Source: Oscillospiraceae bacterium | GTDB lineage: Bacteria > Bacillota > Clostridia > Oscillospirales > Oscillospiraceae | Assembly: GCA_024691985.1 (NCBI GenBank) | Contig: JAILNC010000129.1 | Location: 62,001-126,000 of the forward strand | Reading direction: 5' to 3' | Length of the DNA stretch: 64,000 bases | Part shown: one piece after another, positions 37,228 through 46,690 of the stretch | Layout of the letters: each line of letters begins with the position of its first letter | Numbering within the stretch: position 1 is the first letter of the stretch | Notes under the pieces: generated by a model | Seen by the model: the letters and a program-made list of their open reading frames with translations, nothing else | Database searches by the model: none | What the model was told of the DNA's origin: nothing | Position numbers and translations under genes: made by a program

Positions 37228-37521
37228 TTAATCCGAAAGCTTGACCTTTAATGCAATCAACGTGTGGGGACGGGCAATGCGGGAAACGGGCTCCGCGGCG
37301 GCGAGGATCACCGCGCAGAAGCTCCACAAGGCCAGCAGGAGCGCCGCTGCCGCAAACAGATTTCGCAGCAGGCTCTCGCAGACCTGCAGCTGGACACAAA
37401 TGACGCAGTCCTCGCCGCAGCAGTCGTGGTCGGCCTCGAGCGCGATATACAATACGGAGAAGAGCATGACAAAAGCCAGCAGTAGCGCAAGCACCGCCGA
37501 GAGTTGTTTCGCTTTGATCAT
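37228..37521 (-). CDS. Small Cys-rich two-TM membrane protein next to znuA
   Basis: TM-EADHDCCGEDCVICVQLQVC-TM; gene precedes znuA on the same strand. Confidence 0.7.
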   Translation of the reverse strand: MIKAKQLSAVLALLLAFVMLFSVLYIALEADHDCCGEDCVICVQLQVCESLLRNLFAAAALLLALWSFCAVILAAAEPVSRIARPHTLIALKVKLSD

Positions 37522-37551
37522 GATCTCATCTCCTTTCGATCGATTCTGCAG

Positions 37552-37583
37552 AAAAACGGGAGCTTTTCAAAGCCCCCGTTTTT
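37552..37583 (-). terminator. Terminator downstream of xerD
   Basis: AAAAACGGG(A)GCTTTtcAAAGC(C)CCCGTTTTT. Confidence 0.75.
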
Positions 37584-37596
37584 GCGCCTTATGCTT

Positions 37597-38487
37597 TTAC
37601 GCCCGCGGGTGGGCCTTGTTGTATACATCCTTGAGCTGTTTCTTGACGAGCTGGGAGTACATGTGTGTCGAGGATATGTCGGCGTGGCCCAGCATCTCCT
37701 GGATCGCGTGAATATCCGCGCCGTTTTCCAGCAGGTGCGCCGCGAAGGAGTGGCGCAGCGTGTGGGGCGTGATGTCCTTCTCGATACCGGCCTTCTTCTG
37801 GTAGTGCTTGACGATCTTCCAGAAGCCCTGGCGGGACATGCGCTCACCGCTGACATTGACGAAGAGCGACTGCTCATCGGGCAGGAGGATCATCTGCGGC
37901 CGCACCAGCGTGATGTAATCGCTCAGCGCCTTGACCGCGGCGCTGTACATGGGGATGAAGCGCTCCTTGTTGCGGCTCTGGCAGCGGATGACGCCTGCGC
38001 TGAGGTTGACGTCGCTGATGTTCAGCTCGATCAGCTCCGTCACGCGGATGCCGGTCGCGTATAGAAGCTCCAGCATGGCCTTGTCCCGATAGCCCTTGGG
38101 GTCGATGCACTCCGGCTGGTCGAGCAGGAGCTCCACTTCCCTGCTGGTCAGGATCTCCGGCAGCTTCTGCGTGTTCTTGTCGGGGATCAGGCCCTGCGCG
38201 GGATTGACTGTGATGAGCTGCTTGATGAACAGATGCGAATACAGGCATTTGATCGACGCGATGGAGCGGGAGACCGTGGCGACGGATTTGCCGCCGCTGC
38301 GGAGCATCGCGATATACTCCCCCAGCTCCTCTGCGTCTGCATCGATGAGACCGTGCTCCGTCTCACGATCCAGATACTCCGCGAGCTGACGGATATCTCT
38401 CAAATACGAGCTGAGGGTGTTTGCCGATGCTTTCTTGTCTTCGGTGAGATAACGCTCGAACATTTCGATGACCTCGCCGTTTTGCAT
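37597..38487 (-). CDS. xerD: Tyrosine recombinase XerD
   Basis: ATGIRVTELIELN, HTLRHSFAAHLLENGADIHAIQEMLGHADISSTHMYSQL. Confidence 0.92.
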   Translation of the reverse strand: MQNGEVIEMFERYLTEDKKASANTLSSYLRDIRQLAEYLDRETEHGLIDADAEELGEYIAMLRSGGKSVATVSRSIASIKCLYSHLFIKQLITVNPAQGLIPDKNTQKLPEILTSREVELLLDQPECIDPKGYRDKAMLELLYATGIRVTELIELNISDVNLSAGVIRCQSRNKERFIPMYSAAVKALSDYITLVRPQMILLPDEQSLFVNVSGERMSRQGFWKIVKHYQKKAGIEKDITPHTLRHSFAAHLLENGADIHAIQEMLGHADISSTHMYSQLVKKQLKDVYNKAHPRA

Positions 38488-38515
38488 GCCAACGCCCTCC
38501 TTTCCACGAAAGTGT

Positions 38516-39001
38516 CTATGAGTACCGGAGAATCCGGCCGAGCAGGCACAATGCCGCCAAACCGAATATCGCCAGAACACAGCCAAGTCTGACGGAGCTT
38601 CCAAGCCCGTCCGGGTCCGCACGAATCACTCTTGCCAGCAGCAGTCCGTTCCAGATCCCCCGTCCGCCGAGCAGAAAGCACAGCGGGACAAGCAGGAGCA
38701 GAAGCAGCAGGCGGATGCCCGCGTCGCCCGGAGCCTGCAGGATCATATGCGCCTCACGGCAGCACGCCGCGCCGAGAACGCACATGACGAGAGGCTGCAC
38801 AGCAAGCGCAAGCGGCGACATACACAGCAGCACATCCGCGCACAGCACAAGGCCCGTCACCCAAAGCGGCGCATCCCCGGACTGAAGACTGTCCGGAATA
38901 GGGGCCTGCTCCCAAAACAGAAGCGTCAGCGCACCGCCCAGAAAGAAGAGCAGCTGCAGGGCGTTGATCGTGCCAGAGGCTGTCTCATGCCTGGGCGTCA
39001 T
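38516..39001 (-). CDS. Polytopic membrane protein, unknown (adjacent to xerD)
   Basis: 161 aa, several hydrophobic segments; upstream of xerD, the position of spoIIM in some Clostridia. Confidence 0.5.
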   Translation of the reverse strand: MTPRHETASGTINALQLLFFLGGALTLLFWEQAPIPDSLQSGDAPLWVTGLVLCADVLLCMSPLALAVQPLVMCVLGAACCREAHMILQAPGDAGIRLLLLLLLVPLCFLLGGRGIWNGLLLARVIRADPDGLGSSVRLGCVLAIFGLAALCLLGRILRYS

Positions 39002-39033
39002 GGCCGGGTACGATCCGTGCGGCGGATAGTTTC

Positions 39034-39050
39034 TCGATTAACATAATCGA
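39034..39050. promoter_or_regulatory. Small palindrome upstream of 38516..39001
   Basis: TCGATTA-aca-TAATCGA. Confidence 0.4.
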
Positions 39051-39231
39051 TTGTGGTAACAATATATTACAAAATAGCAAAATAATCAAGTCCTTTTTTA
39101 AGATTTTTTAAAATATTTTTTTCGCTTATGTCAACTCGTGTTACATTTTTACATCTAAATGTCGCTAGAGTCAAGGGGAATAACGTTTTTGAAGCCATTT
39201 TACCGCTTTCGGTTATGTCCTTCCGGTTATG

Positions 39232-39651
39232 TTAATGATATGCAAACGCGGTTTTTTGGTGTTTTCGCTTACCGGAGCGGTACAGCAATGCGCCGGAAAG
39301 CGCGCCTGCGAGCGTAAAGCTTGCGACGCTCAAAACGGCGGAGGCGTCCAGGCTCCTCCCATTGATCAAAAAGCCGACGGTCAGCAGGACGATGCACAGA
39401 GTCGCGCCGCTGATGAGCCCTGCGGCAAAGCTCCCACCGCCGTTTTTCGACGACGCGGCGCGCCCCGCGGCATAGGCCGCGAGGAAGCTGACGGCCGCGC
39501 TGACATACGCGAGCGTCTCCTCCCCCGCATGCAGCAGGCGGAGAAGGAGCGCGCCCACCAGGACAAGCGCCGCCGCGCTGATTGCCCAGGCTGCCGCCGC
39601 GCTGAGCAGAAAGCCGGGACCGGCAAGTCGAGCAGAATCGTTTTTTTGCAA
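39232..39651 (-). CDS. TIGR04086-like membrane protein
   Basis: Four TM segments; location upstream of yajC/tgt matches family synteny. Confidence 0.7.
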   Translation of the reverse strand: MQKNDSARLAGPGFLLSAAAAWAISAAALVLVGALLLRLLHAGEETLAYVSAAVSFLAAYAAGRAASSKNGGGSFAAGLISGATLCIVLLTVGFLINGRSLDASAVLSVASFTLAGALSGALLYRSGKRKHQKTAFAYH

Positions 39652-39657
39652 AAAAAC

Positions 39658-39701
39658 ACCCCCGAGCAGATAAGATCCCTACATCTTACTGCCCGGGGGA
39701 C
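39658..39701 (-). terminator. Hairpin between TIGR04086-like gene and yajC
   Basis: CCCCCG(A)GCAG(A)TAAGAT-ccctac-ATCTTACTGCCCGGGGG. Confidence 0.65.
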
Positions 39702-39725
39702 GTATTCATGCAAAGGCTGCGCGGA

Positions 39726-40067
39726 TTACTTTCTGCCCTTTCTGGCACGGGCCTCGGCCTCGGCCGCCTCCATCTTGGCGGTCGTGGAGATGCCCCACTT
39801 CTTGATCTGGATGCGGACCCTGTCCTCGCCCGTCTCAAAGGTGACGGTGTCCTCGGTCACCTGTACGATCTTGCCGGTAATCGCGCCGATGGTCGTGATC
39901 TCGTCGCCGACCGTAAGCTGGCTGCGCATCTGCTCGACCTGCTTTTTCTTCTTGTTCTCGGGACGGATGAAGAAGAAGTAAAACACGGCGAACATCAGCG
40001 CCAGCATCAGAAGTGTGGAGCTGCCGCCGATCGCGCCTGCCGCATCGCTGGAAAGGAAGATACCCAT
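39726..40067 (-). CDS. yajC: Preprotein translocase subunit YajC
   Basis: FYFFFIRPENKKKKQVEQMRSQLTVGDEITTIGAITGKI. Confidence 0.95.
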   Translation of the reverse strand: MGIFLSSDAAGAIGGSSTLLMLALMFAVFYFFFIRPENKKKKQVEQMRSQLTVGDEITTIGAITGKIVQVTEDTVTFETGEDRVRIQIKKWGISTTAKMEAAEAEARARKGRK

Positions 40068-40133
40068 ATTTGAAAAACCTCCGAATTCAAAGTAGCCCTA
40101 TTATAAATGCATGGGCCGAAAAAAGCAAGATAC

Positions 40134-41264
40134 TTAAATACGTTTGTCGAGAATTTCCGAATAGCGGGCGCGGAACGCCGAAAAGCTCCCGTCATCCAGG
40201 CTGTCGCGGATCTTCTGCATGAGACTGTTGTAGAAGTACAGATTGTGCGTGACCGCAAAGCGCATGGCCAGCATCTCCTCCGCCTTGAACAGGTGCCGGA
40301 CATAAGCCCTGGAATAGCGGCGGCAGACCGGGCAGTTACAGAGCGGGTCGATCGGCTGCTCGTCCCGGGCGTACTTTTCATTCTTGATGTTGAGTATGCC
40401 GCCCCAGGTGAACAGGTGCCCGTGGCGTCCGTTGCGGGCGGGCATCACGCAGTCGAAGAAATCAACGCCGCGCGCCACGCTCTCGATGATGTTGCCGGGC
40501 GTGCCCACGCCCATCAGGTAGCGCGGCCTGTCCTTGGGCATGTACTCCTCCACGGCTTCGATGGTGTCGTACATCTCCTGATGGGTCTCCCCTACCGCGA
40601 GTCCGCCGATGGCGTAGCCGGGAAGCTCGAGCTCCGCGATCTTCTTCATATGCTCGATGCGCAGGTCGTGAAACACCGCGCCCTGGTTGATGCCAAAGAG
40701 CATCTGCCCGGGATTGACGGCGTCCTCCTCCGCGCTGTACGCCTTGAGCGCCGCCTTGCAGCGTACGAGCCAGCGGTAGGTGCGCTCGCAGGATCGCTGT
40801 ACGTAGTCCCGCGGCGAGGGGATCTTGACGCATTCGTCGAAGGCCATGGCGATGTCGGAGCCGAGATTCGACTGGATGCGCATGCTCTCCTCCGGCCCCA
40901 TGAAGATGTGGCGGCCGTCCACGTGGGAATTGAACTTGACGCCCTCCTCGCCGATCTTGCGGAGCTTGGCGAGCGAGAAGATCTGAAAGCCGCCGCTATC
41001 GGTGAGGATGGGCCCGTCCCAGGTCATGAAGCGGTGCAGGCCGCCGAGAGACTTGATCAGCTCGTCCCCGGGTCTGACGTGCAGATGGTAGGTGTTGGAC
41101 AACTCGATTTGACAGCCAATGCTTTTCAGGTCGGCGGCGGAGAGCGCCCCCTTGATGGCCCCCTGGGTGCCGACGTTCATGAAGACAGGGGTCTGCACCG
41201 TACCGTGGGGCGTGTCGAAGCTGCCGCGCCTCGCGCGGCCCTCCTGTTTGAGAAGCTGGTACAC
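40134..41264 (-). CDS. tgt: Queuine tRNA-ribosyltransferase
   Basis: PVFMNVGTQGAIKG, LSNTYHLHVRPGDE, DSGGFQIFSLAKLRKI, zinc site CNCPVCRRYSRAY. Confidence 0.97.
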   Translation of the reverse strand: MYQLLKQEGRARRGSFDTPHGTVQTPVFMNVGTQGAIKGALSAADLKSIGCQIELSNTYHLHVRPGDELIKSLGGLHRFMTWDGPILTDSGGFQIFSLAKLRKIGEEGVKFNSHVDGRHIFMGPEESMRIQSNLGSDIAMAFDECVKIPSPRDYVQRSCERTYRWLVRCKAALKAYSAEEDAVNPGQMLFGINQGAVFHDLRIEHMKKIAELELPGYAIGGLAVGETHQEMYDTIEAVEEYMPKDRPRYLMGVGTPGNIIESVARGVDFFDCVMPARNGRHGHLFTWGGILNIKNEKYARDEQPIDPLCNCPVCRRYSRAYVRHLFKAEEMLAMRFAVTHNLYFYNSLMQKIRDSLDDGSFSAFRARYSEILDKRI

Positions 41265-41275
41265 AGACGCCCTCC

Positions 41276-42298
41276 TTACAAAATCAGCATGGCGTCGCCG
41301 AAGGAAAAGAAGCGGTATCGCTCCTTCACGGCGATCTCATAGGCGTGCAGGATATTTTCCCGTCCGGCCAGCGCGGAGACCAGCATGATCAGCGTGCTCT
41401 CCGGCAGATGGAAATTCGTGATCAGCGCGTCGATGCACTTGAAGCGGTAACCGGGATAAATGAAGATGTCCGTCCAGCCGGAGGCCGCCGTCAGCGTCCC
41501 GTCCTCTGCCGCAAAGCTCTCCAGCGTGCGGCAGGAGGTCGTACCGACCGCGATGACGCGTCCACCCTGCCGTTTCGTCTCGTTGACCGTATCCGCGGTC
41601 TCCTGCGGGACGATGCAGAACTCCGCGTGCATCGGGTGATCCTCGATCTCCTCCTCCTTGACGGGGCGGAAGGTGCCGAGTCCGACATGGAGCGTCACGG
41701 TGCAGACCTTCACCCCCATGCCGCGGATCGTATCGAGAAGCTCGGGTGTGAAGTGCAGACCGGCCGTCGGCGCGGCGGCGCTGCCGGGCTCGCGGGAATA
41801 GACCGTCTGATAGCGCTCCGCGTCCTGCAGCTCCTCCCGGATATAGGGCGGCAGGGGCATCTTTCCCAGCCGCTCCAGGATCTCCAGAAAAATTCCCTCG
41901 TAGTGAAACTGTACGATGCGGTTGCCGCCCTCGGCCACGGCCTCCACCGTCGCCGTCAGCTCGCCGTCGCCGAAGGAGAGAGCTGTCCCCGGTTTGGTCT
42001 TGCGGCCCGGACGGCTCAGACATTCCCAGCGCCTTTCCCCGAGATCGCGCAGCAGCACGAGCTCGACCGCGCCGCCCGTACTGCGCATCCCGAGCAGACG
42101 CGCGGGTAGCACGCGTGTGTCGTTGATCACCAGACAGTCGCCTGCGCGCAGGTATTCCGGCAGCTCATAGAAATGTCGGTGCTCGATCGCGCCGGTCCGG
42201 GGATCCAGATGCAGCAGGCGCGAGGAGTCCCTGCGCTCCAGCGGCGTCTGTGCGATCAGCTCCTCCGGCAGCTCATAATAAAAATCCGTTCTTTTCAA
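41276..42298 (-). CDS. queA: S-adenosylmethionine:tRNA ribosyltransferase-isomerase
   Basis: [53 protein letters not shown] start with GGGAG RBS. Confidence 0.96.
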   Translation of the reverse strand: MKRTDFYYELPEELIAQTPLERRDSSRLLHLDPRTGAIEHRHFYELPEYLRAGDCLVINDTRVLPARLLGMRSTGGAVELVLLRDLGERRWECLSRPGRKTKPGTALSFGDGELTATVEAVAEGGNRIVQFHYEGIFLEILERLGKMPLPPYIREELQDAERYQTVYSREPGSAAAPTAGLHFTPELLDTIRGMGVKVCTVTLHVGLGTFRPVKEEEIEDHPMHAEFCIVPQETADTVNETKRQGGRVIAVGTTSCRTLESFAAEDGTLTAASGWTDIFIYPGYRFKCIDALITNFHLPESTLIMLVSALAGRENILHAYEIAVKERYRFFSFGDAMLIL

Positions 42299-42426
42299 AA
42301 GTGTTCTCCCGTGTTCTGCATGTTTTATCTGTGCGTCATTATAGCAGATGCATTCCCGTTTTTCAATGAATGTTCGCTTTATCGCTCGCATACAATGGCG
42401 GATGAAATTAGGTTCAGGAGGCTTCT

Positions 42427-43317
42427 ATGGTCAAAACACCGATTTTTCAGGGTTCCTGTACGGCGATCGTCACGCCCTTTTCCGAACACGGCGTGGATTA
42501 TGAGCGGCTGAAGCAGAATCTGGCGTTTCAGTATGAAAACGGGACTGCGGCGGTCGTGGTCTGCGGCACGACCGGAGAGAACGCGACGCTGACGCAGGAG
42601 GAGCACGACGAGCTGGTGCGCGTCTGTGTCCGGGAAGCCGGCGGAAAGATGAAGGTCATCGCCGGCGTCGGCAGCAACAACACGCTCGCTGCCCTGCGCG
42701 CGGCCGAAAACGCAAAGGCCGCCGGCGCCGACGGTATCCTGATGGTAACGCCGTATTACAACAAGAGCACCCAGCCCGGCCTTATCGAGCATTTTTCCTA
42801 TGTAGCCGACCGTGTGGACGTGCCGATGATCCTCTACAACGTCCCGAGTCGGACCGGGATCGGTCTGACAAGCGAGACCTGCCGGGTGCTCTCCCAGCAT
42901 CCGAACATCGTCGGCGTCAAAGAGGCCTCGGGCGATATCGCGCTGGCCGGAAAGATCCGCAGCGCCTGCGGCGACGATCTCTTTCTCTGGAGCGGGAACG
43001 ACGACTGCACCGTGCCGCTGATGGCGCTTGGCGCGCTGGGCGTGATCTCGGTAGCGAGCAATGTGGTGCCGGGCGCCGTCGCGAAGCTTTGCTCTCTCTG
43101 CCTAGCGGGGGCCTTTGCCGACGCCTCGGCCTTGTATGCGAAGTATGCCGCGTTTTTCTCAGCCCTCTTTGTGGAGACCAACCCCATCCCGGTCAAGGCC
43201 GCGATGAAAGCGCTCGGCATGGACAGCGGCCTGCTTCGGCTGCCGCTCGTCCCGATCGCAGCGGAGCATCAGGGGACACTCCTGTCCGCCATGCGCGGCG
43301 TCGGTCTGAACGTATAA
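42427..43317 (+). CDS. dapA: 4-hydroxy-tetrahydrodipicolinate synthase
   Basis: GTTGENATLTQEEH, VTPYYNKSTQPGL, YNVPSRTG, GVKEASGD. Confidence 0.97.
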   Translation: MVKTPIFQGSCTAIVTPFSEHGVDYERLKQNLAFQYENGTAAVVVCGTTGENATLTQEEHDELVRVCVREAGGKMKVIAGVGSNNTLAALRAAENAKAAGADGILMVTPYYNKSTQPGLIEHFSYVADRVDVPMILYNVPSRTGIGLTSETCRVLSQHPNIVGVKEASGDIALAGKIRSACGDDLFLWSGNDDCTVPLMALGALGVISVASNVVPGAVAKLCSLCLAGAFADASALYAKYAAFFSALFVETNPIPVKAAMKALGMDSGLLRLPLVPIAAEHQGTLLSAMRGVGLNV

Positions 43318-43349
43318 AAGCCATTCCGCTGACATTTGGCGGAAAACTT

Positions 43350-43393
43350 GTCCGCCCTCCTCCGGAGACTTCCGAAGGAGGGCGGACGTTTTA
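43350..43393. terminator. Bidirectional terminator between dapA and the lipoprotein gene
   Basis: GTCCGCCCTCCTCCGGA-gact-TCCGAAGGAGGGCGGAC. Confidence 0.85.
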
Positions 43394-43408
43394 TCATTCC
43401 TAGATTCT

Positions 43409-44368
43409 TTATGCGAGGGCGTCGTACCACTGCTCGACAAGCTCCGTCACGTTGACGTCCGTCCGGCAGCGGAACAGCAGATCATAGCCGTATTGCGACA
43501 TGCGTACATAGCGCCCGTCTCCGAGATAGAAGAAATCAAAGTGTCCGTGCGTTTCCGGGAGCTCCAGAACCAGATATTCTCCGTCGGGGCACTCCTCGTC
43601 CGCATATTCAAAGTAGGCAGAGGAAAGGATCTTTTCCGCATAGGAGGCGCACTCGCCGTTGTCCGGCCCGTGCGTGCCGTCGGCGAGGGAAGTGATGGTG
43701 TAATTCGTCTCCCCCATCCAGGCGATCCGGGCAAGCACCAGATCCACGTCGGTGCTGCTGATCTGACAGAGGGTCAGGCCGTTTTCCGCGATAAAGCGGT
43801 CGCACACAGAGCCGTTGATCCACTCATAAAACGCGCTCCACTGCGCCATGGCTTCTTCGGTGTATTCGCCCTCCCGCACGAGGCGGACGTCTGTGGGCGT
43901 GTTCAGGAGATAATAATAGCCCTCGTCGTCGCGTGCGAAGACCTCCTGCCCGAACATGTAATAGCAGAGCATCTCGTGAAGCTGGTCCTCCGTCACGCGG
44001 GAGATGCTGAACAGCCAGCCCGCGCCGTCGGCGTAATCGGGATAGATCTTTTTGGCGGCCTCCCTGGACGCGATCTCCGTGGCGGAGAACAGAGTCTCCT
44101 CCCCTGTCTCGACCACGATCAGCGGGTCAATATCAAGCGGGACATACAGCTTCATCCCCATGCTCTCATAGACGGCCTCCGTCGGCGGCGCGGGAGTCGG
44201 TTCCGGTGTGGGCTCCGGCGTCGGAGCGGGCGTGGGTTCGGCTGTCGGCTCCGGAGTCGGCACTGCCGTCGACGCCGGTGCAGAGGAAGGCGCCTTGGCG
44301 CAGGCCGTCAGCGCCAGAAGCAGCAGGACGAGTGCGAGTGCCAGCATCCGTTTCCTGGTATTTCTCAT
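43409..44368 (-). CDS. Secreted lipoprotein with Pro/Thr/Glu-rich linker, unknown
   Basis: LALTACAKAPSS lipobox; (PTPEPT)n linker; no recognised catalytic domain. Confidence 0.75.
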   Translation of the reverse strand: MRNTRKRMLALALVLLLLALTACAKAPSSAPASTAVPTPEPTAEPTPAPTPEPTPEPTPAPPTEAVYESMGMKLYVPLDIDPLIVVETGEETLFSATEIASREAAKKIYPDYADGAGWLFSISRVTEDQLHEMLCYYMFGQEVFARDDEGYYYLLNTPTDVRLVREGEYTEEAMAQWSAFYEWINGSVCDRFIAENGLTLCQISSTDVDLVLARIAWMGETNYTITSLADGTHGPDNGECASYAEKILSSAYFEYADEECPDGEYLVLELPETHGHFDFFYLGDGRYVRMSQYGYDLLFRCRTDVNVTELVEQWYDALA

Positions 44369-44525
44369 GGTGTAGACTCCTTTCGGTTTATGATGAGCGT
44401 TTTTCTGAACACAGTATACAGCAAACCGTACCCGGATGTCCAGCAAAACCGAGCTTCCCCCGTTCCGCATCCGGCAAATATCCCCTCCCCCGGGCGCATA
44501 TCCTTGCTGTGAGGAGGGATGTGCA

Positions 44526-45290
44526 ATGAATTGGAAAACGCTGCTGCAGCGGCGTCGCGGCGTCTTGTCCGCCGTCGGCTTTGTCTTCGCCGTCGTATTG
44601 ATACTCTGGGCGGTCAACACGCCGATGCTGGTCGGCGTCGCCGCGTCGAAAAGGGAGCTTCCCGTATACTGCGTGCAGCGGGACGACAAGCTGATCTCCA
44701 TCAGCTTTGACGCGGCCTGGGGCAACGAGGACACCCAGCGTCTCATCGACATACTGGACAGCTATGGCGTACGGACGACCTTCTTCGTGGTCGGAGACTG
44801 GGTCGACCGCTATCCGGAGTCGGTACAGGCCCTGCACGAGGCCGGGCATGAGGTGATGAACCACTCCTCGAGCCATGCGCACTTTTCTTCGCTCAGCAGC
44901 GGCGAGATCACCCGTGACATCGCGGCTTGCAGCAGGAAGATCGAAGCGATCACCGGCGTGTGCCCGACGCTGTTTCGCTGCCCCTACGGCGAGTACGACG
45001 ACCATGTGATCCAGGCGGTCCGCTCGCTGGGTATGACGGCAGTGCAGTGGGATGTGGACAGTCTGGACTGGAAAGGCATCTCCGCGCAGGAGATTCAGCG
45101 CAGGGTCCTCGCCCGCGTACAGCCGGGCAGCATCGTGCTCTTCCACAACGCCGCCGAGAACACGCCGGACGCCCTGCCCGGGATTATGGAGTCCCTGCTT
45201 GCTGACGGCTACCGCATCGTCCCGATCTCGGAGCTGCTCCTGCAGGGCGACAGCTTCATCGACAGCAGCGGCAGACAGTGCAGACAATAA
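44526..45290 (+). CDS. PdaB-like polysaccharide deacetylase (sporulation type)
   Basis: ISFDAAWGNEDTQRLIDIL, HEVMNHSSSHAHFS, FRCPYGEYDDHVI; N-terminal TM. Confidence 0.88.
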   Translation: MNWKTLLQRRRGVLSAVGFVFAVVLILWAVNTPMLVGVAASKRELPVYCVQRDDKLISISFDAAWGNEDTQRLIDILDSYGVRTTFFVVGDWVDRYPESVQALHEAGHEVMNHSSSHAHFSSLSSGEITRDIAACSRKIEAITGVCPTLFRCPYGEYDDHVIQAVRSLGMTAVQWDVDSLDWKGISAQEIQRRVLARVQPGSIVLFHNAAENTPDALPGIMESLLADGYRIVPISELLLQGDSFIDSSGRQCRQ

Positions 45291-45295
45291 AGCCC

Positions 45296-45330
45296 GAGGC
45301 TCCGCATCCCGGGAAGGGATGCGGAGCCTC
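45296..45330. repeat. Terminator-like hairpin, nearly identical to 55280..55316
   Basis: GAGGCTCCGCATCCC-GGGA-AGGGATGCGGAGCCTC. Confidence 0.85.
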
Positions 45331-45373
45331 TGAAATACTCCGCTCTACGGACATACAGACGGTTTTTCCTTTG

Positions 45374-46321
45374 TCAGTCCGGGACGGATGGCAGCCCGAA
45401 CATTTTTCGCATAAAGGCTATACGGCTTTCAAGCATGCGCTGCGTGGTCGGCGCCCGGAGCTTCGCGTCAAATCCGTGCATGGTCCCCTTTGTCTCGTGG
45501 AGCTCTGCGGCGATCCCGGCCTTTTTCAGGAGCTCTGCGTAATACACGCCGTCATCATGCAGCGGATCGAATTCCGCCACCTCGATGTATGCCGGAGGCA
45601 GGCCGAAGAAGCTCTCCGCTTCCACGGGAGAGCGATAGGCCAGCGGCGTCGCCGACGGATCGGGGTTGACCAGCGGGCTGACGCTCCTGGACAAGTCGGA
45701 GTTCCACATCGGGGTGTCGGTATACCTGCGATAGGACTGACTGACGTTCCGATCATCCAGCCATGGGTAGATCAGCATCTGGAACAGCGGCTTGACCGAA
45801 TTCCCGCGGTCTCGCACCATCATGCAGCTTGTGACTGACAGCGTGCCGCCCGCGCTGTCTCCGCCGATCCCGATGCGCTCCCGGTCGATGCCGAGCTCTT
45901 CCGCGTGCTCATACACCCAGCAGAGCGCCGACCAGCAGTCCTCCTGCGGATACGGAAAGGGAAACTCCGGCGCAAGGCGATAGCGCACGTAAACAACGAT
46001 GCACGCCGCTTTTTTCGCATAGGTGAACGCATGACGAAAATGGCTCCGTGCCCCCTCAAAGACAAATCCGCCTCCATGGATATCGATCAGGCAAGGCGCC
46101 GGCTTTGCGATCCCCCGGGGCGTAAAGACGAAAAGCCCGATCTCGCCGCCGTCGAACGAGGGGACGGACAATGCGCGCGCTTCCACCTCCGGGTCCTTAT
46201 AAATAAACCCGGGTATTTTCAATGACAACCGCGCCAGCTTTAAAAAGCGTTTGTTGACGCGCGGCATGAAATGACTGTACGGGAAAAACTCCCGGCTGAT
46301 GGGATATTTTGTTCTTTTCAT
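45374..46321 (-). CDS. Alpha/beta hydrolase (HSL-like esterase)
   Basis: DIHGGGFVFEGA, GIGGDSAGGTLSV, late HGFD. Confidence 0.92.
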   Translation of the reverse strand: MKRTKYPISREFFPYSHFMPRVNKRFLKLARLSLKIPGFIYKDPEVEARALSVPSFDGGEIGLFVFTPRGIAKPAPCLIDIHGGGFVFEGARSHFRHAFTYAKKAACIVVYVRYRLAPEFPFPYPQEDCWSALCWVYEHAEELGIDRERIGIGGDSAGGTLSVTSCMMVRDRGNSVKPLFQMLIYPWLDDRNVSQSYRRYTDTPMWNSDLSRSVSPLVNPDPSATPLAYRSPVEAESFFGLPPAYIEVAEFDPLHDDGVYYAELLKKAGIAAELHETKGTMHGFDAKLRAPTTQRMLESRIAFMRKMFGLPSVPD

Positions 46322-46415
46322 CGGATCACCCCCGGCTGTTCGGTTCTGTCGGGCAGAAGCGCATGCGTCAGGCGGACAGTCTTTCCGTTCAGAGCGCTGT
46401 GCTCCTCCCCTTTTA

Positions 46416-46634
46416 TTACTTGCCCGTATAGACTCTGCAGAATCTGACCATGAGCGGGATATAGCTTGCGGCAAAGACGCCCAGCGCGCCGAGGAACACG
46501 GGTTTTCTGTCACGCTTGTCAACGGCCATGCCGATCATCATGCCCAGAGAGATCAGGCAGAACTTCAGCACGGCGATCGTTTTCCAGTCGCTGGTCTCTA
46601 TGTAGCGATTCGCGGCGTCAAAAAGTTTCTTCAT
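46416..46634 (-). CDS. Small membrane protein, unknown
   Basis: MKKLFDAANRYIETSDWKTIAVLKFCLISLGMMIGMAV. Confidence 0.65.
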   Translation of the reverse strand: MKKLFDAANRYIETSDWKTIAVLKFCLISLGMMIGMAVDKRDRKPVFLGALGVFAASYIPLMVRFCRVYTGK

Positions 46635-46690
46635 ATCATTTCTCCTCCTGTTTCTGTTCGGATCGTTCACATCAGTATTTTGTTCACTGC

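Noticed and set aside
44200-44290. Possible CRISPR-like or tandem repeat array
   Set aside because: It encodes the (PTPEPT)n linker of a lipoprotein; no spacer structure
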